Of a stretch of 64,000 nt of DNA, positions 34,201 to 41,491 are shown in pieces (positions within the stretch are counted from its first letter, which is position 1; each line of letters begins with the position of its first letter). Origin of the DNA: Cryobacterium algoricola (GTDB taxonomy: Bacteria > Actinomycetota > Actinomycetes > Actinomycetales > Microbacteriaceae). The stretch covers positions 806,001 to 870,000 of the forward strand of contig NZ_SOFG01000004.1 in assembly GCF_004402485.1 (NCBI RefSeq), given 5' to 3'. Under the pieces are notes generated by a model, which was not told where the DNA came from, did not search any database, and was given only the letters and a program-made list of their open reading frames with translations. A program made the position numbers and the translations under genes.

Positions 34201-37191
34201 GACCGTGCTTCCCGGGCGCACGACGACCTCGTCCGGGGCCGCGACCGGGTTGCGGGCGCCGTCGAGGCGCGGGCTGATCCCGATCCGCACGGTGCCGATC
34301 GCCCGGGCGCCGAGGGCGTCGACGACGGCGTAGCTGAAGGTGTCCGTTCCCGCCGAGTACTCCCCAGCCTGGTACCGGAACGTGTCGGTTCCGTCAGCGG
34401 TGACGGAGCCCTTCTCCGGGTTGGTCTCCTGGCCGACGAGCTGGACGGAGTCGCCGTCCGGGTCGATCCCGGCCAGCGGGATCGACACTTCGACGGTGCC
34501 GCCGGAAAGCACTCGCGCGGTCACCGTCTTCGGGACGGGCGGGTTGTTGGTGCTCGGATCGGCTTCGCGCACCGAGATGCGCACCTCGGCGTTCGAGTAC
34601 TGGCCGTCGGGGGCGTTCACCCGGTAGACCGCGGTGTATGTGCCCGGGGTGGCCGGCGCGAGGTACCGCAGCACGGTGCCCGCGACGAAGAGCAGGCCGG
34701 CGCCGGCGGGCAGGCCGGAGGCGAGGACGGGGTCCAGGGTCAGCGAATCGCCGTCCGGCTGTTCGTCGTTCGCGAGGACCGGGATGTCGATGGCGTCGCC
34801 GACCCGGACGGTCGCCGTGTCCGGGGCGGCGATCGGGGCCTGTTTCTGCCCGAGCGCGGGTATTTCGACGACGGACACGGTGCCGTCCGCGTCGGCGAGT
34901 CCGTTGCTGATCCGGTATCCGAAGCTGAGCCCGCCCTCCGGAAGCGGGCGGGTCAGGGTGACCCGGAGGATCCGCTGGTCGAGGATCTCGATCCGCATGC
35001 CACTCGACGCGGGCACATTCATCGTCCCGGTGATCAGCAGCACCCCGTTCGCCGGGTCGAAGTCCGTCGCGAGGACGTCGACGAGGGTGGCCTGCTGGCC
35101 GCGGATGAATGCCGTGTGCGGCACGGTGACGGGGGTGCTGTTGGCGTCGGCGGCGGGCGCGACATCGACCCGCACCCTGCCCGTCGCGGTGAGCTGCCCG
35201 TCGGTGACGGAGTACTCGATCTCGTGGACCCCCGGAGTGCCGCTCAGGAACCGGAACGACCCGGAGGCGAAGTCGGGGGTGATCGTGGCGTCCGGCCGGG
35301 CAGGGACGCTCGACAGCCGGAGCGGCGCCGACCCGCCACGGGCATGGTCGAGCGGGGACACCGAGACTTCGGCCCCCGCGGTCGCGAGCACGACGAAGGA
35401 GTCAGCGACGATCGGCACCGCGCCGCTCGCGCGCACCGAGACGGTGAGCGAGCCGGTGCCGAGCAGGCGGCCGTCTGAGACGCTCAGGCCGACCCGTTTG
35501 TCGTCGGCGTTCGTGCCGGCATCCGTGAAGACGACGGCGCCGGCGGGTGTGAAGCTCAGCAGGTCGGGGCCGGCGGCGGATGCCGCGGCGAGGTAGACCG
35601 GGTCGCCGTCGGGGTCGACCCAGTCGCCGAGCACCTGGCTCGTCACCCGCCCGCCCGCCCGAACGGTCGCGTGGGTGGTTCGCACTTGTTCGGGAGCGGA
35701 GTTCTCCGCCGGGGTTTTGACGGTGACGGTGACGGTTGCGGATGCGCTTCCGCCGCGGCCGTCGTTGATCGTGTAGCCGAACCGGAGTTGACCGGTCGCG
35801 GCCTCCGTGAGGGTGAGCTGCACCTGCTGGTTGTTGCCGACGAGGTCGAGCCGGCCGGTGGCCGCGTCGATCGGCGTGACCGACTCGATCACGAGCACGT
35901 CCCCGTTGGGATCGGAGTCGTTGAGCAGCACCGGGAGGGTCACGATCCGGCCGGGCCGCGCTCCGAAGGAGTCGTCGACGGCGACGGGAGGCGCCTGCAC
36001 CTTGTCGTAGACCGGAGGGGTGTCGTCGCCGTTAGTCTCGATGCGCTGGGTGTCCGGGGCGGAGTCGATGAGGTCGGCCCAGTTGTCGATCAGCTGGTTG
36101 TCGCGCTGCACCGCCCAGGTCGAGCCGTTGTGCGCGTCGTTCAGGACGAGTCCGGTGCCGTTGCGCCGGAAGGAGAGCCGGGCGTTGCCGTCGATCCCGG
36201 TGAGGGTCGTCGTGCCTGACCGCGTTCCGCCGGAGCCACCGGACCCCGCCTCGCCGCAGTCGCGCCAGGCCGTGCCGTCGGACCACGCCGCATAGGCGCA
36301 CGATCCGGAGGTGTCCGGGGCCGCCGCGGTGCCGGTCCTGCCGCTGACGAGTGCGGTCGGGGCGCCGCCGGAGAGCGGGACTGCGACGAGCCCGCGCTCG
36401 TGGGCGACCAGCACCCGGGTGCCGGTGAGACTCGGCCGCTGGATGGCGGGGGTGGCGCCGTCGAAGATCACCCCGGACAGGTCGACGTCCCTGCCATCGA
36501 GGAACAGGTGCCGGGATGTCGCGTTGAGCAGCGCCCAGCTACCGTGCACGCTCGTCAGCTGGTAGTCGTCGCCGGGCGATCCGGCGTTGATGGTCTGGCT
36601 CGCGGTGACCGTTCCGCTTCCGGACGACGCCCGGGCGAGGGTGCCCGTCGCCGGTGTGAAGGAGAACAGGGTCCCGGTGTCGTCGACGCTCACGACCGAG
36701 CCGGCGCCGAGGGAGAGCGTCGGCGACGTCGTCGCGTCGAAGCTCGCGAGCTGGCTCGTCGGCGTCTCCCAGACCTCGCCGTTCGAGGCGATCAGGGTTC
36801 GGGTTCCCGCGAGGAACACCGTGGGCGCCAGGGGCGGCAGTGCGACGCTCCGCACGATCGTCGCCGTGGCCGGGTCGAGGATGTCGAGGGAGCTGTTGCC
36901 GGTGTCGAGCACGAGCACTGTCGCCCCGCCCTGGAGCACGTCGAGGTTGGAGCTCTCGCTCGTCACGACCGTGTTGAGCTCCATCACCGCCGTGTTCGCC
37001 CGGCCGATGGCCTGGCGGGTCTCGTTGGTGACCCAGACCGCGGCATCGCCGAGGTCGAGACGCTGGGCGGTGTACCCGCCGGACACGACGGCCGTCGTCA
37101 CGACGAGGGCCAGGACGAGCGTCCCGCCGAGGCCCGTCGCCCAGGCCGAGCGGTGGACGGCGAGCTGGCGGGAGGCCCAGCGACGGATCAC
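31222..37191 (-). CDS. Giant membrane-anchored surface protein with propeller-like, Ig-like and FN3 regions
   Basis: About 1989 residues. A short basic N-terminus and one transmembrane helix (GLGGTLVLALVVTTAVVSGG) give a type II membrane protein. Then comes a region rich in short beta repeats (about 50-370) that resembles a propeller, nine or ten tandem Ig/cadherin-like repeats of about 95 residues (about 390-1450) marked by VLANDSDPDG, VLLNDSDPNGD and GIDPDGDSV, and four or five fibronectin type III-like domains to the C-terminus. There is no sortase motif or C-terminal anchor. The GTG start overlaps the kinase stop (GTGA); the open frame extends 23 codons further upstream. It may be the substrate or structural arm of this locus. 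Confidence 0.87.
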   Translation of the reverse strand: MIRRWASRQLAVHRSAWATGLGGTLVLALVVTTAVVSGGYTAQRLDLGDAAVWVTNETRQAIGRANTAVMELNTVVTSESSNLDVLQGGATVLVLDTGNSSLDILDPATATIVRSVALPPLAPTVFLAGTRTLIASNGEVWETPTSQLASFDATTSPTLSLGAGSVVSVDDTGTLFSFTPATGTLARASSGSGTVTASQTINAGSPGDDYQLTSVHGSWALLNATSRHLFLDGRDVDLSGVIFDGATPAIQRPSLTGTRVLVAHERGLVAVPLSGGAPTALVSGRTGTAAAPDTSGSCAYAAWSDGTAWRDCGEAGSGGSGGTRSGTTTLTGIDGNARLSFRRNGTGLVLNDAHNGSTWAVQRDNQLIDNWADLIDSAPDTQRIETNGDDTPPVYDKVQAPPVAVDDSFGARPGRIVTLPVLLNDSDPNGDVLVIESVTPIDAATGRLDLVGNNQQVQLTLTEAATGQLRFGYTINDGRGGSASATVTVTVKTPAENSAPEQVRTTHATVRAGGRVTSQVLGDWVDPDGDPVYLAAASAAGPDLLSFTPAGAVVFTDAGTNADDKRVGLSVSDGRLLGTGSLTVSVRASGAVPIVADSFVVLATAGAEVSVSPLDHARGGSAPLRLSSVPARPDATITPDFASGSFRFLSGTPGVHEIEYSVTDGQLTATGRVRVDVAPAADANSTPVTVPHTAFIRGQQATLVDVLATDFDPANGVLLITGTMNVPASSGMRIEILDQRILRVTLTRPLPEGGLSFGYRISNGLADADGTVSVVEIPALGQKQAPIAAPDTATVRVGDAIDIPVLANDEQPDGDSLTLDPVLASGLPAGAGLLFVAGTVLRYLAPATPGTYTAVYRVNAPDGQYSNAEVRISVREADPSTNNPPVPKTVTARVLSGGTVEVSIPLAGIDPDGDSVQLVGQETNPEKGSVTADGTDTFRYQAGEYSAGTDTFSYAVVDALGARAIGTVRIGISPRLDGARNPVAAPDEVVVRPGSTVAVHVLANDSDPDGGRLTISAVEPSGTDPAAAQGTAAIDGDTIAVTAPATPGRFGFIYEISNERGGTSSTFLTVVARADAPRARPEARDTHLTLSDVLAGGTVDVDVLANVSFADGPARGLALSVPDSWADSARVTDAKRVRVTVHATSQIIPFQVANPDDAGITALAFIWVPGYTDALPQLRKGAPALTVASGATLTIPINDYVVAVGGKKVRLTDRSLVHATRSNGAELASSDTSIAFTSADQYYGPASVSFVVTDGTGAGDPAGHTATIVLPITVTPQANQPPAFDGAVLDFEPDQTKVIDLSKLTSYPYPNDQASLVYSVLDPKPVGFDYSLDGRQLTLHARTTTLPTSGAQGGHGSITIGVSAGGTPGRTGRIDMSVVASTRPLAIPAADVAIAPRGQTTVVDVLANDGAANPFPQVPLRVVAVRGLGGAGVPAGVRITPSADNSTLSVQVAANAAATDTNLEYEVADATNDPDRYAWGTVRISVQDRPDPVTSLSVTGFADARLSVAFNPGAANNSAVTGYEITLVTAATGAPVSTTTCQATACTVPTGGNGRSNAVRVSVAARNGLGLGTATALADTVWSDVVPTAPGSLAAAPLDGGLTISWAPVSAGAGSPVADYLVTVNGTAQPAVSATGPGCGATRCSLTVSGLANGADVPVTVSARNESYPALSAWTAASTRGTPFGAPAAGAVSASAGAAGTVHVAWDAFSGSGDPVAGYYVQRLTNGTVPTGNQACTVTSPAPGTVVVPHTGANVAELKTLGSDATGVDFTGLTADTASYYFVVWAYNRAGCTNSQVTSVQVQATPGAVTDPGASMGMHDTAYDLQITPVSPGAGVTGYEVRSVDAATGTPGASASFTATALPRQLLSPTVFGAQFSYQVRACNTTATWGTCGAWSATLTAPAAPVSLAVTGLTYDPLAGAFAWTNGPDNGGYTTGYSCSVPTDAGAAPVAGGPTSCTLAAPAAAGTARLSVTVDLGLGAGNPLYNYDR

Positions 37192-38726
37192 GAAACGTCC
37201 CAGACGCCGGACACGCCGCCGCGCGCGCTTCCGGTCACGGACCCACCGGTGTCGACGCACTTCTCGCCGCTCGCGCTCCCGGTGCGCCCGTCCCGGTTGA
37301 CGGCGACGCTGGCGCAGACCCTGGCCTGTCCGTGCGGGTCGACGCTGAACTCGGTGCCCTTCTGGATGCTGCTCTCACCGGTGCGGAGGGTGACGACGTA
37401 GCTGTCCCCCTGGGCGATGCCCGGGTCCGCCCAGCCGAACACGACCATGCCGTCGCGCACCTCACCCGTGACATTGCTCACCGTCGGCAGGCCTGGCGTC
37501 GCCTGGTGCGAGAGCGCCGACGCCGTCACGACGGCGAGAACGACGATGATGACGGATGCCGCCACGAGCGCCCAGACCAGTGCCGAACGCCGCCAGCTCC
37601 CCGGCACCGAACCCCTGGCTGTGCCGCGGCCCGAGTCTCGGGACGGGCCCCCGGTGCCCAACGAGCCGGCCGAGCCGTCGGAGCCGGCCGTGCCGCGCGG
37701 GCCGGAGGTGTCGGCGAGCGCACCGGCAGTCGAGCGGCGCCCGCGTGCTGCCGGCTGCGCGCGGCGGCGGCGAGGCTCCCGGTACGCATTGATCGAATTC
37801 ACCGCCGAGATGCGGGTGCGGTCCTCGTCGTCGACGCCGGACTCTCCGGCCCAGTCCTCGTCGGCGACCTCGAGCCGGGTGGGGAGGAGACCCAGTTCGG
37901 CCTCCACGGACTGCAGCTCCCGGATGAGTTCGAGCACGCTGCCCTGACGCGATTCCGGACGCCGGGACATCGAGCGCTGGAGGATGAGCTCGAGCCTGCC
38001 CGGGACATCCGGCCGGCCGATCGCAGGGACCCTGGCCTTGTTGATGCGGGAGATGAGCTGGGCCGAACTGTTCTCGGAACCGGGGATCTCGAACGGCGAG
38101 CGACCGGTGAGGAAGGAATACAGTGTGGCGCCGAGGGACCAGACTTCGGAGGCGACGGAGCCGGAGACCTCGTCGACGAGGACTTCGGGAGCCGACCAGG
38201 GAATGGACAGCCCGATCGCTTCGACGGTGCGGGCGTCGCTCACCGTGGCCGCGATGCCGAAGTCGCCGAGCACGGCATGCCCGTAACGGGTGACGAGGAT
38301 GTTCGAGGGCTTGAGGTCTCGGTGCAGCATGCCGGCCTGGTGCGCGGCCTGGACGGCATTCGCGATGGTGATGCCGACCTGGAGCACCTCAGGGACGCCG
38401 AGGGGCTCCGTGCGGTAGCGCTGGCTGAGCGCAGGAGAGCACTGTTCCATCACGAGGTACGGGCGGCCGTCGGCCGAGACTCCGGCCTGGAAGACGGTGA
38501 GGATCGACGGGTGCGAGCTGAGCGACGCCATCAGGTTGGCCTCGGCCTGGAACGACTGCCGGACCTGGTCGTTGACGACCTCCGCGAGGAGCACCTTGAC
38601 CGCGACCTGGCGGCGCGGAAGGTCCTGTTGGTAGAGGAAGACATCCGCGAAACCACCGGAGCCGAGTACGCGCAGATAGGAGAATCCCGGCAGGTTCGGG
38701 GGCGTCGACGGCAATCGTCGCTGCAT
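37188..38726 (-). CDS. Membrane serine/threonine kinase with FN3-like external domain
   Basis: About 512 residues: kinase domain (about 12-275) with LGSGGFADVFLY, lysine in QVAVKVLL, MLHRDLKPSNILV and LGDFGIA; a cytoplasmic linker with Arg/Pro and Gly/Ser-rich stretches; one transmembrane helix (LVWALVAASVIIVVLAVVTAS); and about 100 external residues (VSNVTGEVRDGMVVFGWADPG, VCASVAVNRDGRTG) that look like a single FN3-type beta domain with a cysteine pair. I start it at the ATG at 38726, five bases after GGGGAGG. It overlaps the giant surface-protein gene by four bases, suggesting stoichiometric synthesis. Confidence 0.9.
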   Translation of the reverse strand: MQRRLPSTPPNLPGFSYLRVLGSGGFADVFLYQQDLPRRQVAVKVLLAEVVNDQVRQSFQAEANLMASLSSHPSILTVFQAGVSADGRPYLVMEQCSPALSQRYRTEPLGVPEVLQVGITIANAVQAAHQAGMLHRDLKPSNILVTRYGHAVLGDFGIAATVSDARTVEAIGLSIPWSAPEVLVDEVSGSVASEVWSLGATLYSFLTGRSPFEIPGSENSSAQLISRINKARVPAIGRPDVPGRLELILQRSMSRRPESRQGSVLELIRELQSVEAELGLLPTRLEVADEDWAGESGVDDEDRTRISAVNSINAYREPRRRRAQPAARGRRSTAGALADTSGPRGTAGSDGSAGSLGTGGPSRDSGRGTARGSVPGSWRRSALVWALVAASVIIVVLAVVTASALSHQATPGLPTVSNVTGEVRDGMVVFGWADPGIAQGDSYVVTLRTGESSIQKGTEFSVDPHGQARVCASVAVNRDGRTGSASGEKCVDTGGSVTGSARGGVSGVWDVS

Positions 38727-38870
38727 CGCGGCCTCCCCGTCTGGTTCTCGCCAATGGTCATTCAACTGGTCCGTGAACGCGCATCGAACGGGTATCACGA
38801 CTGGCGTCACTCAAGTTTAGGCAGTTGCCCCGCACGTATCCGGGATGCCGCTACCCCAACTCAGGGGGTG

Positions 38871-38901
38871 TCGGACTCAGTGCGTTTCGGACTCAGTGCG
38901 T
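38871..38901. repeat. 15-bp direct duplication at the PP2C gene end
   Basis: TCGGACTCAGTGCGT occurs at 38871-38885 and 38887-38901. The second copy spans the phosphatase stop codon; the first lies just beyond it, in the 166-base gap before the kinase gene. I see no other feature in that gap except the kinase ribosome-binding site. Confidence 0.8.
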
Positions 38902-39774
38902 GTCGAGATGGACGATGTCGAGGGGGCCGGTGTCAGCGTCCTGCGCGGCGGACGACTCGTCTGCGCCCGCGGTGCCTTCGGTGCCTTCGCTGTCTTCGAT
39001 ATCGAGGACGTCGAGGACGATCACCGTGACGTTGTCGCGGCCGCCGTTCTCGAGCGCGGCCTCGACGAGCGCCTTCGCGGCGTCCTCCGGATCCGGATTG
39101 GAGATCAGGAAATGCCGGATGCCGTAGGCGGTGAGTTCCTTGGTCAGCCCGTCCGAGCAGATCAGGAGCCGCATTCCCGGGTGCACCGGCAGCACTCGGT
39201 AGTCGGGGATCGGCGCCTCGTGGAACCCGACGGCGCGGGTGATGATATTGCCGTGCGGATGGACATCCGCTTCGTCGCGGGTGATCCGCCCGGCGTCCAC
39301 GAGTTCCTGGACGACGGAATGGTCGATGGTGATCTGTTCGAGCACACCGGAGGTGAGCAGGTACACCCGGGAGTCGCCGATGTTGAAGACGACCCAGTGC
39401 GGCGCGCCGGACACGACCGCGAGCAAGGCTCCCGTCACGGTGGTCCCGGTGCCGAGGTCGGTCACGCCGACGCCGGACGCCATGTCCGTGACCGCGAGGC
39501 CGAGGGCGGTGTTGATGGCCGCGTTCTGCGGCGAGTCCCGTCCGGCAAGCTCGGCGAGCCGGTTCACGACGGCAGCGCTCGCGACGTCGCCGGCGGAGTG
39601 ACCGCCCATGCCGTCTGCGACGGCGAAGATGGGCGGCACGGAGATCAGGCTGTCTTCATTGACCTCGCGGCGATGCCCGGTGTCGGTGAGTGCGGCCCAC
39701 GCGAGGGAGACCGTCTTCTTCACCGAGGGGAAAGCGACCTCGAATCCGCCTGAGCCTTGACCAATCTGGGTCAC
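38893..39774 (-). CDS. PP2C-family serine/threonine phosphatase
   Basis: The 293-residue cytoplasmic phosphatase shows the PP2C metal-binding motifs: RREVNEDSL, FAVADGMGGHSAGD, LLICSDGLT and the final GGRDNVTVIV, followed by an acidic 40-residue tail. It reverses Ser/Thr phosphorylation by the kinase encoded immediately downstream. Its GTG start overlaps the upstream FHA gene (GTGA). It has no transmembrane segment, unlike PstP-type phosphatases. Confidence 0.94.
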   Translation of the reverse strand: MTQIGQGSGGFEVAFPSVKKTVSLAWAALTDTGHRREVNEDSLISVPPIFAVADGMGGHSAGDVASAAVVNRLAELAGRDSPQNAAINTALGLAVTDMASGVGVTDLGTGTTVTGALLAVVSGAPHWVVFNIGDSRVYLLTSGVLEQITIDHSVVQELVDAGRITRDEADVHPHGNIITRAVGFHEAPIPDYRVLPVHPGMRLLICSDGLTKELTAYGIRHFLISNPDPEDAAKALVEAALENGGRDNVTVIVLDVLDIEDSEGTEGTAGADESSAAQDADTGPLDIVHLDTH

Positions 39775-40829
39775 GGGTGGTGCCTTCCACGATGTGCTGG
39801 GAAATACGGAGCCGACTCGGTGTCGCTCGCCGGGATGATCTCGATGATGTTATCGTCCCCGATGTCTATTCTCGTACCCGGGGGCACAGTTCGGGAATCG
39901 CCGGGGCGGAGCCGTTCCCGACGGCCGTCCGCTGACACCACGACTGTGCCGTTCCGGGAGCCGGTATCGGTGACGACGATGACGTCCCCCACCTGCCGGA
40001 TGTCGACGTGGGTCGCGGACACGAGCGAGCCGGGAGAGTCGACGGCCACGAGGGTGATGAGCGGTTCGGCGGGGATCCGCGGCGGCACAGGGCGCCGGCC
40101 CAGCCGGTGCGGACGGTCGAGGGAGAACTCACGACCGTCGGGCAGCCGGAACCGGGCGGATGGAGGTCGGACGACTTCGACTGTCGCCTCGGCGTCCGCG
40201 CCGGCCACCGCTTCCCACCCGCCGGCCCCGTCGTCTCCGTCGTAGCCGTCGTCGCCGGGTACCCCGATCCGGCGACCGGTTGTGAGCACGGTGTCATCCA
40301 GGGGTCGGATCACGGTGTCGGCCGGCACGCGGATCGCGGTGTCATCCGACGGGCGGATCACGGTGTCGTCCGTCGCGGCGGGCCGGCCGGCGGGCGACCA
40401 GTGCGCCGTCCGTCCGACGACCGTGCCCGGTCCGCTTTCCGTGTCGCGAGGGGCAGGCACCGCGGCGAGCACGGCCGCGTCGGGGGAACCGATCACGACT
40501 CCGGTCACGGCCGAAAAATCGGCGAGATTCCAGGGGCGGATGCCCTGATCGGTGAAGCGCCGCGAGCCGCCGACCGAGAACACGTCCACGGCGATCGGTC
40601 CGCGCACGACGACGGTCACGGTAGTCTCGTCCGCGGCTGCGCGGATCACGAGGGCGAAGGACGCGAGTGCGTCCGCGCCGCCGAGCGGCAGCAGTCCGAC
40701 GAGCGCCTCGGCCGAGGGGAAGAGGTCGCCGGCGCGGTTCGAGAGTTCCCTGACGAGGGCGTCCGGCGCGTCGGCGGGTACCGCGGCAACGAAGGAACAG
40801 CCGGTCACGAACATCCACTCCGGGCCCAT
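39771..40829 (-). CDS. FHA-domain protein with repeated D-T-x-I-R-P motifs
   Basis: The 352-residue protein has an N-terminal domain (about 1-130) of unrecognised type, a linker with four spaced threonine motifs (D155TVIRP, D163TAIRV, D171TVIRP, D179TVLTT) and a C-terminal FHA domain (about 235-335; RLGRRPVP, SATHVDI, DTGSRNGTVV). The repeated motif resembles DTTIIQP in the zinc-ribbon FHA protein, and both may be kinase target sites read by FHA domains. It is the first gene of the locus. GGAGGGAG lies a few bases before the ATG. Confidence 0.88.
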   Translation of the reverse strand: MGPEWMFVTGCSFVAAVPADAPDALVRELSNRAGDLFPSAEALVGLLPLGGADALASFALVIRAAADETTVTVVVRGPIAVDVFSVGGSRRFTDQGIRPWNLADFSAVTGVVIGSPDAAVLAAVPAPRDTESGPGTVVGRTAHWSPAGRPAATDDTVIRPSDDTAIRVPADTVIRPLDDTVLTTGRRIGVPGDDGYDGDDGAGGWEAVAGADAEATVEVVRPPSARFRLPDGREFSLDRPHRLGRRPVPPRIPAEPLITLVAVDSPGSLVSATHVDIRQVGDVIVVTDTGSRNGTVVVSADGRRERLRPGDSRTVPPGTRIDIGDDNIIEIIPASDTESAPYFPAHRGRHHP

Positions 40830-40981
40830 CGGACTCCCTCCGTCCTCGTACGGTCTTCACCGTAGCCCGAGTGCGCCGTCCACCGTGCGGCCCGCGGTGG
40901 CGCACCGCACCGGAAAATCCCGCGGAGATATGGAATCCGCAGCATTTGTCGTGAAAAACTGCGGAATCACTTGCCGGGGCA

Positions 40982-41005
40982 TAATCTCGCTGACATAATC
41001 GCTGG
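40982..41005 (+). promoter_or_regulatory. AsnC-gene promoter with repeated CATAATC boxes
   Basis: Two TAATC boxes occur as a direct repeat, CATAATCTCGCTGA then CATAATCGCTGG, just before the ATG at 41006. TAATCT (40982-40987) or TAATCG (40996-41001) could be the -10; no ribosome-binding site is present. The upstream pair TCCGCAG/CTGCGGA (40930-40970) is a possible regulator site. Confidence 0.4.
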
Positions 41006-41488
41006 ATGGTCGCAAATGGACGTACCGCACCGGGCAAGTCGGTGCCCCTCGATGACGTCTCGAAAAAGATCATCGAGCAGCTGCAGGTCGACGGGCGCCG
41101 CTCCTACGCGGAGATCGGCAAGGCCGTCGGGCTGAGCGAGGCCGCCGTGCGCCAGCGCGTGCAGAAGCTCACGGATGCCGGGGTCATGCAGGTCGTGGCC
41201 GTCACCGACCCGATGCAGCTCGGTTTCTTCCGGCAAGCCATGATCGGCATCCGTGCGACCGGAGACACCCGGGTGCTCGCCGACCTGCTCGCGGCCATGC
41301 CGGCCGTCGACTACGTCGTCCTGACCGCGGGCTCCTTCGACATCCTCGCCGAGGTCGTCTGCGAGGACGACGACGAACTGCTCGAACTGCTCAACTCCCA
41401 GATCCGCAACCTCGACGGGGTCAGGTCCACTGAAACATTCGTCTATCTCAAACTCCACAAACAGTTCTACAACTGGGGAACACGGTAA
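41006..41488 (+). CDS. Lrp/AsnC-family transcriptional regulator
   Basis: The 160-residue protein has an N-terminal helix-turn-helix (about 15-65; LDDVSKKIIEQLQVDGRRSYAEIGKAVGLSEAAVRQRVQKL) and the C-terminal RAM ligand-binding domain (GSFDILAEVVCEDDDELLELL). It is three bases upstream of a class III aminotransferase gene and most likely controls it in response to an amino acid or polyamine, as known for Lrp-type regulators beside putrescine aminotransferases. Autoregulation through the repeated boxes in its promoter is possible. Confidence 0.92.
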   Translation: MVANGRTAPGKSVPLDDVSKKIIEQLQVDGRRSYAEIGKAVGLSEAAVRQRVQKLTDAGVMQVVAVTDPMQLGFFRQAMIGIRATGDTRVLADLLAAMPAVDYVVLTAGSFDILAEVVCEDDDELLELLNSQIRNLDGVRSTETFVYLKLHKQFYNWGTR

Positions 41489-41491
41489 AAA

